64,000 nucleotides of DNA from Prescottella soli (lineage in GTDB: Bacteria; Actinomycetota; Actinomycetes; Mycobacteriales; Mycobacteriaceae). A model generated the notes under the pieces. The model was not told where the DNA came from and did no database searches. It saw only the letters and a program-made list of their open reading frames with translations. A program made the position numbers and the translations under genes. The stretch is from assembly GCF_040024445.1 (NCBI RefSeq), contig NZ_CP157276.1:62001-126000 (forward strand). The letters are read 5' to 3'. Below, one piece after another: positions 17,493 through 25,945 of the stretch (the stretch's first letter is position 1; every line of letters starts with the position of its first letter).

Positions 17493-18152
17493 TCAGGCAT
17501 CCCCGCTCGACTGCCGCGTTTGCTCGCGCAGCCACTGCAGGGACAAGTCGGTCCAGGCCTGCGCCCCGTCCGCTCCTTCGGCGAGCCCCAGGCTGTGCGG
17601 CCCGTGCGGAAAGACGTGCACTGTATGTGGAATAGTGTTGCGTGCCAACGACATCGCCAGCAGGTAGGTGTGTTCCGGGGGTACGTAGGTGTCTTCGGCG
17701 GTGTGCCAGAGGAAGAACGGCGGCGCCTCGGGCGTCACGAGCGCGTCCAGTGAGGTTGCTCGACGCAGCTCGTCGGACGCGTCGGGGCCGAGCAGAATCA
17801 TGCGTGACGGACGGTAGGTTTCCGTCTCCATCGAGGTGATGGGGTAGCCGAGGATCGCGAACTGAACCCACTGGTCTGGCGTCGCCCCGGAAGAGAGAGC
17901 GGCAAGCCCGGCCAGATGACCGCCGGCGGAGAAGCCCAACAGCCCGATCCGCAGCGCGCCGGCCGCACGGCGGCGCGCGATCTCACCGCGCAGGGCGACG
18001 AGGGGTGCCGGGTGCCGCTGGTGCAGTGGGTAACGGAACACGCTGGCGCTCACGCCGTTCTGCCGCAGCCATTGCGCCACCGGTTCGGCCTCGTGCTCGC
18101 TGTACTCGGCGTATCCGCCGCCGGGGAGAACGATGACGTGTGTTTCGCTCAT
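17493..18152 (-). CDS. Alpha/beta hydrolase (esterase/lipase-like, BD-FAE type)
   Basis: 219 residues. It opens with HVIVLPGGGYAEYSEHEAEP, the HGGG-type oxyanion region in the form PGGGY. The nucleophile motif is GLLGFSAGGHLAGLAA. The acid and base residues fall in WHTAEDTYVPPEHTYLLA and FPHGPHSLGLA. Such proteins deacetylate sugars or small esters (for example acetyl-xylan or acylglycerol substrates). No signal peptide. Convergent with the DUF2182 gene and divergent from the cNMP-reductase fusion. Confidence 0.82.
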   Translation of the reverse strand: MSETHVIVLPGGGYAEYSEHEAEPVAQWLRQNGVSASVFRYPLHQRHPAPLVALRGEIARRRAAGALRIGLLGFSAGGHLAGLAALSSGATPDQWVQFAILGYPITSMETETYRPSRMILLGPDASDELRRATSLDALVTPEAPPFFLWHTAEDTYVPPEHTYLLAMSLARNTIPHTVHVFPHGPHSLGLAEGADGAQAWTDLSLQWLREQTRQSSGDA

Positions 18153-18414
18153 TGCCTGACCACCCCCGTGGAGCTGCAGTCGATCCGCACCTTCCGCATC
18201 AGACGGCGGAGCTTCGATCCGTCCGGTGGATGGCTCTCCGCTGGGGAGACCTGGGGGCCGTCATGCCTGTCGAGGCGTTCGTCGATGACGACTCGGATTC
18301 GAAGTCTGCCGCGCGGTTCCGTACCAGTACATCACGTGTTTGGGTGATGTACGGGCAGAGATGGCTCGTCGCACGATGTTGCCCGCAGCAGGTTGTGTGG
18401 AAGGAGTTGACGCC

Positions 18415-20118
18415 ATGGAAGGGGGACCAGGCGACGTCGAGAAGGCGTACCGGGAGCGCTATCTGGCGGCGTTTCCCACGCTGACCGAGCCCCAGATGGA
18501 GCGGGTCCGCGCCTATGGCACCCTTGCGGCCGTCCGTCGAGGGGACCTCGTGTCGAGTGCGGGCCAAGCGAGCGACGACTTCGTCGTCCTGGTCAGCGCG
18601 ACGGTGGAGATCGTGCGGGACGCCTACGACGATCAGCCCGAGGCGGTCGTTGCTCGGTGCGGGCCGCGGCGGTTCCTCGGTGAACTGAACCTGCTGACCG
18701 GGCAAGCCGCCTACCTGAGCATGCGCGTCGTCGAAGGCGGCGAGGTCATCCGCATCGATCCGCCGGACTTCCGGAGGTTGATGGCGCAGGACGGCGAACT
18801 CTCCGATGTCGTTCTGCGTGCATTCCTGGCCCGCCACACAGAACTGCAGTCGGGCGAGGGCGCGCTGAGCGTCCGTCTGCTCGGTAGCCCGTTGTCACCG
18901 GCGTCACTCGCCCTGCGCACGTGGGCGGCCCGCTCGCATATCGCCCACAGTTGGTTCGACGTGGACACCGCCGCCGGACTTGCACTGGCCGGAGTGCACG
19001 AACTGGAGCCCGATCATCTGCCGGCCGCGGTCACACCCTCCGGCACGATCCGGAATGCGACACCCGCGCTCCTCGCCCAGGCCCTCGGGTTGGTCTCGTC
19101 TCCGGACGACTTCACCGGCCACGACGAGGTCCTCGACATGGTTGTCGTCGGCGCCGGACCGGCCGGACTCGCCGCGGCCGTGTACGGCGCGTCGGAGGGA
19201 TTGCGCACCATGGTTTTCGACGCGGTCGGTGTCGGAGGGCAGGCGAGCGCGAGTTCGCGAATCGAGAACTATCTCGGATTCGCGTCGGGGGTCAGCGGAG
19301 CGGACCTGACAGGCCGCGCGATGATTCAGGCACAGAAGTTCGGCGCTCGGATATCGAGTCCCTGCACCGTCGTATCGGTACGACCGTCGGAATCCGTCTT
19401 CGAACTCGCCCTCTCCGACGGCGCGGTCGCGCACGCGCGCACCGTGGTAGTTGCCACCGGGGCACGCTACCGAACCCTGGATCTACCCCGATGGGAGGAG
19501 TTCGAAGGCCGAGGAATCTTCTACGCGGCCACGGAGATCGAGGCGCGGCTGTGCGCCGGCCGACCCGTGGCCGTCGTCGGCGGTGCCAACTCGGCCGGTC
19601 AGGCAGCTCTGTTTCTGTCCGGTCGTGGCTGCGCCGTGGCCATGATCATCCGCTCGGACAACCTCTACGCCGGGATGTCGGCGTATCTCGCGCGCCGGAT
19701 CGAGGCGGACCCCGCTATTCAGGTTCACCTCGATTCGGAGGTCACGGCACTCGACGGGCAGACCAGCCTCGAGGACATCACCGTCACCGACAACTCGACC
19801 GGACGCAGTCACACCGCACGCTGCTGCGGGCTCTTCTGCTTCATCGGCGCCGAGCCGGCGACGTCGTGGCTAAAGGACATTCGACTCGACGCCGCGGGCT
19901 TCATCCTCACCGACGCTGCGATCGGTCCCGGCCCGGTGGGCGAAGAATGGGAGGCGCTCGGTCGTGGACCGCTGCCTTTCGAGACCAGCGAGCCCGGTGT
20001 GTTCGCGGTCGGTGACGTGCGGGCGGGATCCATGAAGCGCGTCGCGGCAGCCGTCGGCGACGGCGCGAGCTGCGTGCGGTCGATACACGAGTACTTGGGC
20101 CCGGCCCACCTCGTGTGA
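18415..20118 (+). CDS. Cyclic-nucleotide-binding domain fused to a thioredoxin-reductase-like flavoprotein
   Basis: 567 residues. Residues about 15-150 form a CRP-type sensor domain (RGDLVSSAGQASDDFVVLVS, RFLGELNLLTGQAAYLSMRV). A linker follows with a thioredoxin-fold remnant (LALRTWAARSHIAHSWFDVD). The C-terminal 320 residues are a pyridine-nucleotide-disulfide oxidoreductase: FAD motif VVVGAGPAGLAAAVYGASEG, NADPH motif VAVVGGANSAGQAALFLSGR, and ending GVFAVGDVRAGSMKRVAAAVG. The redox CxxC of true thioredoxin reductases is replaced (IFYAATEIEA), so it cannot reduce thioredoxin in the standard way. Start at ATG 18415, behind AAGGAG; the frame extends upstream. Confidence 0.85.
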   Translation: MEGGPGDVEKAYRERYLAAFPTLTEPQMERVRAYGTLAAVRRGDLVSSAGQASDDFVVLVSATVEIVRDAYDDQPEAVVARCGPRRFLGELNLLTGQAAYLSMRVVEGGEVIRIDPPDFRRLMAQDGELSDVVLRAFLARHTELQSGEGALSVRLLGSPLSPASLALRTWAARSHIAHSWFDVDTAAGLALAGVHELEPDHLPAAVTPSGTIRNATPALLAQALGLVSSPDDFTGHDEVLDMVVVGAGPAGLAAAVYGASEGLRTMVFDAVGVGGQASASSRIENYLGFASGVSGADLTGRAMIQAQKFGARISSPCTVVSVRPSESVFELALSDGAVAHARTVVVATGARYRTLDLPRWEEFEGRGIFYAATEIEARLCAGRPVAVVGGANSAGQAALFLSGRGCAVAMIIRSDNLYAGMSAYLARRIEADPAIQVHLDSEVTALDGQTSLEDITVTDNSTGRSHTARCCGLFCFIGAEPATSWLKDIRLDAAGFILTDAAIGPGPVGEEWEALGRGPLPFETSEPGVFAVGDVRAGSMKRVAAAVGDGASCVRSIHEYLGPAHLV

Positions 20119-20205
20119 TCGGCAGTCCCGGCGACGGAGCCGAACGGCCGACTCGTGAGGTGCCCCGAGGAGACGATCATGACCGAAGCGCTGACAGTGG
20201 TGATT

Positions 20206-20552
20206 TCAGGCTCGTTCCCGCTCCTCGAGTCGTACCTCGATCTCGTCGGCACCGAGATCGTGGGCTGCGGTGCACGACACGCGCAGTGCCACGGGCTCAC
20301 CGCAGCCGATGTGAGCGAACTCGAGTTCGTCGGTGCCCTCCGCGTGCTTGGTGCCCCACTCGAACAGGCCGATGACGACCGGGATCAGGTCGATACCGGC
20401 CGGCGTCAGGACGTACTCGTCGCGGGTGCGCACCCCTCCGTCTCGGTAGGGCCGGCGCGCGATCAGGCCGGCGTCGGTGAGGGCGCGCAGGTGCGTGGCC
20501 GCGGTGGCAGGCGCCAGGACGACCTGTCGTCCAACGGCGCACGGAGTCGCAT
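20206..20552 (-). pseudogene. HxlR family regulator, truncated and deleted
   Basis: The minus strand encodes the second half of an HxlR regulator: THLRALTDAGLIARRPYRDG, RDEYVLTPAGIDLIPVVIGL, FEWGTKHA and a C-terminal strand with CTAAHDLG. The first helices and strand of the winged helix are missing. A natural start, ATG CGA CTC at 20552, lies in a different frame from the rest, so a deletion with a frameshift joined them near 20520. The palindrome at 20574-20597 and the divergent SDR suggest this was the SDR's repressor. Confidence 0.65.
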
Positions 20553-20573
20553 GTGGTTCACCGCACAAGCAGG

Positions 20574-20597
20574 CTGACTTTAATGAACTGAAGTCAG
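20574..20597. promoter_or_regulatory. Perfect palindrome, likely HxlR operator/promoter
   Basis: CTGACTT (20574-20580) and AAGTCAG (20591-20597) form exact 7-bp arms around ten bases. It sits between the broken HxlR gene and the SDR start 55 bases away. ACTT/AAGT half-sites of this spacing are common for HxlR regulators. Confidence 0.6.
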
Positions 20598-20651
20598 GGC
20601 GTAGCGTGGAATTGCTGGCTTCAACAATCCGATCCAGGTTGGGAGTAGCTG

Positions 20652-21344
20652 ATGCAGATCGATGGAAGCGTGGCACTTGTCACCGGCGCGGGCGGCGGAC
20701 TCGGGCGTGAATTCGTGCGGCAGTTCCTGGAGCGGGGAGCGACGAAGGTGTACGGCGCGGCTCGGCGGGATCTGGACTGGACCGACGACCGGGTAGTGCC
20801 GGTCCGGTTGGACGTGACCGACCCGGGCTCGATTCGTGCGGCCGCCGAGAAGGCGTCGGACGTGACCGTGCTCGTCAACAATGCGGGCGAGGTCGGGGCC
20901 CAGTCGCTGCTGGCGTCGCCGATCGCGGAGATCAGGGACACGTTCGAGACCAATCTGTTCGGCCCGCTGCAGGTGACCCGCGCCTTCGCGCCCACACTGG
21001 CGGCAGCGGGAGGCGGCGCGATCGTGAACATGCACTCGGTGCTGAGTTGGCTGGCGATCCCCGGCGCATACAGCCCGTCCAAGGCGGCGTTCTGGGGACT
21101 GACCAACGCGTTGCGGCTCGAACTCGCCGACCAGGGCACCCAGGTGCTCGGTGCCCACCTGGGCTACGCCGACACGCCGATGACCGCCGGTCTCGACGTC
21201 CCGAAGTCGGATCCACGCGTCATCGTCACCGGGATCCTCGACGCACTGGCCGCAGGCTCCGACGAGGCCCTCGTCGACGAAGTCACCCAACGGGCGCGTT
21301 CGAACCTGTCGACCGACACCACCGGGGCGATCGCGGCCAACTGA
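20652..21344 (+). CDS. Short-chain dehydrogenase/reductase
   Basis: 230 residues, complete classical SDR. Cofactor motif ALVTGAGGGLGREFVRQFLE, DVTVLVNNAGEVGAQ, then GAIVNMHSVLSWLAIPGAYS with the catalytic Tyr-x3-Lys in YSPSK. The C-terminus after LGYADTPMTAGLDV is short. Substrate not predictable. Start at ATG 20652. It is divergent from an HxlR remnant and 31 bases upstream of a thiolase, so the pair may act on the same acyl substrate. Its 3' end carries a tandem duplication of 17 bases that includes the stop. Confidence 0.85.
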   Translation: MQIDGSVALVTGAGGGLGREFVRQFLERGATKVYGAARRDLDWTDDRVVPVRLDVTDPGSIRAAAEKASDVTVLVNNAGEVGAQSLLASPIAEIRDTFETNLFGPLQVTRAFAPTLAAAGGGAIVNMHSVLSWLAIPGAYSPSKAAFWGLTNALRLELADQGTQVLGAHLGYADTPMTAGLDVPKSDPRVIVTGILDALAAGSDEALVDEVTQRARSNLSTDTTGAIAAN

Positions 21345-21361
21345 CGATCGCGGCCAACTGA
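21328..21361 (+). repeat. 17-bp tandem duplication over the SDR stop codon
   Basis: The 17 bases CGATCGCGGCCAACTGA occur twice in a row, at 21328-21344 and 21345-21361. The first copy ends the SDR gene with TGA. The second is non-coding, just before the thiolase ribosome-binding site. Confidence 0.85.
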
Positions 21362-21375
21362 AAGGGAGAACTGTC

Positions 21376-22542
21376 ATGAACTCAGCAGTCATCGTCGACG
21401 CCGTTCGTACTCCACTCGCCAAGGGGAAGCCCGGCGGTGCGTACGCCGAGATCCATCCGGTGGATCTGCATGCGGCGGCGCTGCGCGCGATCGTCGAACG
21501 CACCGGAATCGAACCCGCCACCATCGACGACGTCATCAGCGGCGCCGTGGGCCAGATCGGAGAGCAGTCTGGCAACACCGCCCGGTGGGCTCTTCTGGCC
21601 GCCGGCTACCCGGAGACGGTGCCCGGCGTGACGGTGGACCGACAGTGCGGAAGCAGCCAGCAGGCGCTGCACTTCGCCGCCCAGGGTGTGATCGCGGGTG
21701 CCTACGACGTAGCGGTCGCCTCGGGTGTCGAGTCGATGAGTCGGATCCCGATCGGCAGCCAGTTCGTCGGTAAGGACTTCTTCGGCCCCCGAGTGAAGGC
21801 TCGGTACGTCGACGGTCTGGTGCCCCAGGGCATCAGCGCCGAACTGATCGCGCGCAAGTGGAACCTCTCGCGCGCCCAGCTCGACGAGTACTCGGCGATG
21901 TCGCACGAGCGCGCGGTGCGTGCCTGGAAGGACGGCCTGCTCGACAGCCAGGTCACCTATGTGAACGACCTGCGAACCGACGAGACGATTCGACCCGGCA
22001 CCACGGTCGACGTCCTCGCCGGCCTCCGCCCGGCCTTCTACAGCGAGGATTGGGCCGCGCGCTACCAGGACGTGGACTGGAAGGTGACAGCGGGCAACAG
22101 CTCGCCGGTCAACGACGGCTCCGCCGCGGTGCTGGTCACCAGCGAGGAAGCGGCGGCCCGGCTCGGGCTGCGACCGCGGGCCCGTGTGCACTCGTTCGCG
22201 GTTGTCGGAGACGACCCCATCCTGATGCTGACCGGCATCATCCCGGCGACGCGCAAGGTTCTCGACCGCGCCGGCCTCACCCTGTCCGAGATCGACGCCT
22301 TCGAGGTGAACGAGGCGTTCGCCTCGGTGGTGCTCGCGTGGCAGGCCGAGACCGGGGCCCACCTGGGCAAGGTCAACATCAACGGCGGCGCGATCGCGAT
22401 CGGCCACCCGCTCGGAGCGTCCGGCGCCCGCCTCGCCACCAGTCTGGTCAACGCGCTCGAACAGATCGATGGCCGCTACGGCCTGCAAGTGATGTGCGAG
22501 GCGGGGGGACTGGCGAACGCGACCATCATCGAGCGGCTGTGA
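21376..22542 (+). CDS. Thiolase (acetyl-CoA acyltransferase)
   Basis: 388 residues. The acyl-accepting nucleophile is Cys91 in VDRQCGSSQQALHF. The His of the active site is in GGAIAIGHPLGASGARL, and the second Cys is in LQVMCEAGGLANATIIERL near the C-terminus. NEAF is present as NEAFASVV. The protein either cleaves 3-ketoacyl-CoA in beta-oxidation or condenses acyl-CoAs. AAAGGGAGAA upstream of the ATG at 21376 supports the start. Probably co-transcribed with the SDR. Confidence 0.9.
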   Translation: MNSAVIVDAVRTPLAKGKPGGAYAEIHPVDLHAAALRAIVERTGIEPATIDDVISGAVGQIGEQSGNTARWALLAAGYPETVPGVTVDRQCGSSQQALHFAAQGVIAGAYDVAVASGVESMSRIPIGSQFVGKDFFGPRVKARYVDGLVPQGISAELIARKWNLSRAQLDEYSAMSHERAVRAWKDGLLDSQVTYVNDLRTDETIRPGTTVDVLAGLRPAFYSEDWAARYQDVDWKVTAGNSSPVNDGSAAVLVTSEEAAARLGLRPRARVHSFAVVGDDPILMLTGIIPATRKVLDRAGLTLSEIDAFEVNEAFASVVLAWQAETGAHLGKVNINGGAIAIGHPLGASGARLATSLVNALEQIDGRYGLQVMCEAGGLANATIIERL

Positions 22543-22749
22543 CGTGCCCCGGAGGGCCGCTGGGTGGGGTGACGTGAATCCTGCGTGAACAATCGCCGTG
22601 ATCCGGGCACCTGAGTTGTACGATCGTCCACGTTTGGCTTGGATGCTAGGCGGTGCTCGGGCCACGGCCCGTCGCCGGACCGGCGACACGGCACCCACGG
22701 GCGCCGCGCTCGTGACGCGATCATCACGAAGACGGGTTGGGGACACGGC

Positions 22750-24099
22750 ATGGGGCGGACACGACGCCGAAGCGGGATTCTCTCGAGCACGATCGCCGCG
22801 GCACTGGCCGCGGTACTGGTCGGCGGCACGGCGACCGCCTATGCCGCGCCGGACACCTCCGCTCCGGCCGGCGACACGACCTGCGTGGGCTCGAACCAGG
22901 CGACGATGGGTGCCATCTTCGATGCCGTGCTGCAGGCGTCGAAACCGATTCTGCCGCAACCCTTCCTCGACAACTACGACGAGATCCGCGCTGAGGGGCA
23001 CCGACGCCTGAACGCCACGGGCATCAGCACTCTCGCGGTCTCCAACCCCGCGGCGACGCAGTCGTCGGATCCGGACGCGGGCATCAACAAGTACGGCGAC
23101 CCGATCACCCGATACCTCGTCACCCAGTTGATGAACGTCAAGAACGGCCAGGAGTCGGCCGTCATCCGCGCCGAGAACCTCACCCTCGGGCAGGCCGTCG
23201 AGACCGCGTACTTCCTCATCTACACGACGGCCCTGGTCCCCGCGAACATCATCGCCGGGATGATTCCCTCGATGGTCAGCCTCGGCCCGGTGAGTGCCGG
23301 GATGCTCATCAGCCTCCCGCTCAAGCTGGGCGCGAAGGGATTCGCGCTCATCTACGACGCCGCGCAGAGCCAGCTCGAGCGCAGCTGCCTGGTGTGGGCG
23401 GACGACGACGCGATCGACGCGGCGGGCCGGCCGGATCGGGAGGTCGACCTCGGATTCGAGGCCCCCGCGTTCGTCAAGGAGATCGCCGCGGGCGTCTCGA
23501 TCGCCGGCGCGGACTGCCCGCCCGCCACCGAACTGACCCTCGCTGACGTGTTGGCGCGGACCGGCACCTACCTGCGCGCGACGAGCCCCGATCCCGACAA
23601 CGTCCGGCAGGTCGAGGACCAGCAGGCGCGGCTGGCGTGGATCATGGAGAACACGATGGTTCCCTCGGGGTTGATCCCCGCGAACCCGGACGACTTCTCC
23701 ACGATCGAGACGCTGCTCTCGACAGCGCTCGGCATGGTCCCCACCGTCGGGGGTGCGGCGACGGAGGCGCTGGTCGCTCTGGTCCACGACGGTTTCGCCG
23801 GCGCGAACCTCGCCGAGGCTCAGCCGCTCGGCGCGGTGAAGATCGGCGATGCGTTGACGGCCGCGTACTTCGGGTACGCGTTGACCACGCAGGTCATGGA
23901 GATCGGCTACACCGCAGGCACCGACGCGCTGTCCGCCGCGTGGGTGGCGGGGTCGGGCGGAGCCGGCGCGGCGGTCAACCCGTTCGACTGGATCCCGTCG
24001 CCGTTCCCGCTGATCAACGCGCCGAACACGTATGGGCTGTCGACCTACCGTCATGTCCTCAGTTCGGTGTGCGTCAGCGGCGACTCGCAACCCGCGTGA
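22750..24099 (+). CDS. Secreted protein of unknown function
   Basis: 449 residues with a clear Sec signal peptide: basic MGRTRRRSG, hydrophobic core, cleavage near ATAYA-AP (about residue 32). The mature part has four cysteines (one near the N-terminus, SCLVW and DCPPA in the middle, one at SSVCVSGD near the end). Between them lie several hydrophobic, helix-forming segments (IIAGMIPSMVSLGPVSAGM). This layout is common in exported actinobacterial proteins with two disulfides. No catalytic motif seen and no family recognised. ATG 22750 chosen because the signal peptide begins there. Convergent with the metallo-hydrolase gene 19 bases away. Confidence 0.72.
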   Translation: MGRTRRRSGILSSTIAAALAAVLVGGTATAYAAPDTSAPAGDTTCVGSNQATMGAIFDAVLQASKPILPQPFLDNYDEIRAEGHRRLNATGISTLAVSNPAATQSSDPDAGINKYGDPITRYLVTQLMNVKNGQESAVIRAENLTLGQAVETAYFLIYTTALVPANIIAGMIPSMVSLGPVSAGMLISLPLKLGAKGFALIYDAAQSQLERSCLVWADDDAIDAAGRPDREVDLGFEAPAFVKEIAAGVSIAGADCPPATELTLADVLARTGTYLRATSPDPDNVRQVEDQQARLAWIMENTMVPSGLIPANPDDFSTIETLLSTALGMVPTVGGAATEALVALVHDGFAGANLAEAQPLGAVKIGDALTAAYFGYALTTQVMEIGYTAGTDALSAAWVAGSGGAGAAVNPFDWIPSPFPLINAPNTYGLSTYRHVLSSVCVSGDSQPA

Positions 24100-24118
24100 C
24101 GTGACAGCTGTTCGCGGC

Positions 24119-24895
24119 TCAGTGGGCTCGCTCGCGAGCTTGCCCGACGGCCGCGGCGATAGGCATGAACACCGCCGGTCCGTGTCCCGGGACGATAGTG
24201 TCGGCCTCGAGTGCGGCGAGATGGTCGAGCGCCGTCAGGGTGTCCTGTTTCCCGTGGTCGAAGACCGGCGGGAGTAGCTGCGGGCCACGGTGTTTCGACA
24301 ACGGATGCGCGGTGATCAGTGCATCTCCGGTGACGACCACGCCGTGCTGCGGCAGGTGATACGCCGAGTGCCCCGACGTGTGGCCGTGGGTGGCCACCGG
24401 GACCGGTGCACCGGGCAGATCGAGGGGCCCGTCCGACGCGAAGGCCCGGGCGTCGCCGACCGAGAGCGATCGGGTGGCCCCGGCACGGGCGATGCGCAGC
24501 AACCACGGCAGCACGCCGTGCTTGTGCACCATCGGGATGAAGTCCTTGCCGGTGGCCTGCTCGAGGTAGTCCCGTCGCGCGTGGGCGACCTCGGCCGGGT
24601 CCGTGAACACAGGGGTTCCGTGCCGCTGGTGGAAGGCGACGATCGCGCCCATGTGGTCGATGTGCGCATGGGTGAGCAGCATGCCCTGCACATCCTCGGG
24701 ACGTCGGCCGAGTGAGTGGATTGCGCTCTCGACTGCTCCGACGTCGCCGGGATAGCCGCCGTCGATCAGCGTCAGGGCGTCACCGTCTCGCAGTATCACT
24801 ACGTTCACGTCCGTCCCGGACGCACGGAACACGTTGGGCGCTACTTCATCCACAGTCGTCACGGTCCAATATTCTGCGCCATCTCCGCACTGCAT
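24119..24895 (-). CDS. Metallo-beta-lactamase-fold hydrolase
   Basis: 258 residues. Zinc ligands are in LTHAHIDHMG (HxHxDH). Further His/Asp are in VATHGHTSGHSAYHL and GVVVTGDALIT, and the last in DTIVPGHGPA, the order of glyoxalase-II/beta-lactamase-type hydrolases. It probably hydrolyses a thioester, lactone or similar bond; substrate unknown. The ATG at 24895 is a reasonable start, but an in-frame ATG at 24958 and a GTG closer to the domain also exist and no clear ribosome-binding site decides. Confidence 0.82.
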   Translation of the reverse strand: MQCGDGAEYWTVTTVDEVAPNVFRASGTDVNVVILRDGDALTLIDGGYPGDVGAVESAIHSLGRRPEDVQGMLLTHAHIDHMGAIVAFHQRHGTPVFTDPAEVAHARRDYLEQATGKDFIPMVHKHGVLPWLLRIARAGATRSLSVGDARAFASDGPLDLPGAPVPVATHGHTSGHSAYHLPQHGVVVTGDALITAHPLSKHRGPQLLPPVFDHGKQDTLTALDHLAALEADTIVPGHGPAVFMPIAAAVGQARERAH

Positions 24896-25328
24896 GCTGC
24901 GCCGTTTCAGTGCGCTGTTGTCGAGATGGTTCTGCAACAGGTCCCAGACACTCACCATGCCTTGCGGCAGCGGCTCCCAAGGCCCCGGCCAGTTCAGCCC
25001 GTGTCCTTCGTCGGCGGGCACGACAGGGGATGTAAGCGTGGGTGGCTCGGTGTCGTTCCGCCGCGACGGCGCCGTGAAATCGCATGACGTCGCGGCGCCA
25101 CGACCAGCCTCATCGCCCGGGATCCGAGCGTCGTGCTGTGCGTATCGGAATGGCCCGCCGGAACCGCAACTGGCAGTGAGTGATCGCGCCGTGCGAACCG
25201 CGGCGCTGTCGGCCGGATGACGGTCCACATGAGAGTTCGCTGCTCGGACAGTCGCTGGAAGCGCGGTGGCGCCGTACAGCCGGAAGGCAGAATGGTGCGC
25301 AGCCGCCGCAGAAACGCAAGGATGTCCG
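24896..25328. other. Divergent intergenic region
   Basis: 433 bases between the divergent hydrolase and small membrane protein genes. No recognisable gene or strong palindrome. The first 60 bases on the minus strand could extend the hydrolase N-terminus (WEPLPQGMVSVWDLLQNHL) if the earlier ATG is used. Confidence 0.35.
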
Positions 25329-25631
25329 ATGGTCGAGCTCTTCTTTCCGATCCTCACCATGATCGTCCTGATCAGCCTTTCCGTGTGGTGCCTGGCGAAG
25401 CCTGGTCGTCCCGCCGCTGCTGCCCTGGTGTTCGTCGCTGCCGTCTGGGTTTTCGTGAATGGGCCGTTGGAAGTTGGCGTCCTATGGACCTTCACCCCGG
25501 ATCACGGCCTGACGGTCGCTGACCTTCTGTCGTTGGCGGCCTGGGCGATCGCAGTGAGTGCATGGCGCCGGACATTCCGGGGGGACGGTCGACACAGCAG
25601 CAGGCAGGCCTCTGGATGGTCGTGGTGGTAG
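25329..25631 (+). CDS. Small membrane protein
   Basis: 100 residues: three hydrophobic helices (ELFFPILTMIVLISLSVW, AAALVFVAAVWVFVNG, LLSLAAWAIAVSAW) and a short basic tail ending in SGWSWW. No family recognised. The frame shows typical actinobacterial codon use in the helices. An upstream AAGG precedes ATG 25329. It lies just before an IS remnant, and its last 20 residues are low in similarity to a membrane protein end, so the 3' end might have been altered by the insertion. Confidence 0.5.
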   Translation: MVELFFPILTMIVLISLSVWCLAKPGRPAAAALVFVAAVWVFVNGPLEVGVLWTFTPDHGLTVADLLSLAAWAIAVSAWRRTFRGDGRHSSRQASGWSWW

Positions 25632-25733
25632 CGGCAATCGATCGCAAACGTTACCGATGTTGGAGCAGGCTGCTGTGGAACGGCCACGGATCCGATGTCC
25701 AAGCCTGATGGGCCACACGCAATGTGTCCGCGG

Positions 25734-25868
25734 TCAGTGCGTTGGGCAACTGATGGAGGTTGGGCTGATCGGTGGTCGTCCTCCGAGTGCGCTGTAGCGT
25801 CGTCGAGTGTTGTAGTGCTCGAGCCAGAGCACAAGCGCGTCTGCGCGTTCGGTGTTGCTGTGTGGTGC
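25734..25868 (-). mobile_element. IS481-type transposase remnant (C-terminal end)
   Basis: The minus strand encodes HSNTERADALVLWLEHYNTR, then RRYSALGGRPPIS and a stop at 25734. Y-N-x-R-R...H/Y-S-A-L-G-G-R-P-P is the conserved end of IS481/IS3-like integrase-type transposases. Upstream in the same frame is a stop (25869-25871), and no catalytic DDE region exists nearby. Only the last 40 or so codons survive. No terminal repeats were found. It lies 80 bases from mraY. Confidence 0.75.
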
Positions 25869-25945
25869 TTACCCAGCTCGCGGGGAATGGCGCTCTCGAC
25901 GATTCGAATGTGGGCGAAGAGGGAAGATAGGAACCTGGGGGGAAG

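Noticed and set aside
20155-20577. A 140-codon plus-strand frame after the fusion protein gene
   Set aside because: Despite an MTEALTVVISG beginning, the remainder lacks protein character and lies opposite the HxlR remnant, which has clear family motifs.
21382-24090. A 902-codon minus-strand frame opposite the thiolase and secreted protein
   Set aside because: Composition is His/Arg/Asp-rich without motifs, as expected for the antisense of GC-rich genes; the plus strand holds two well-supported genes.
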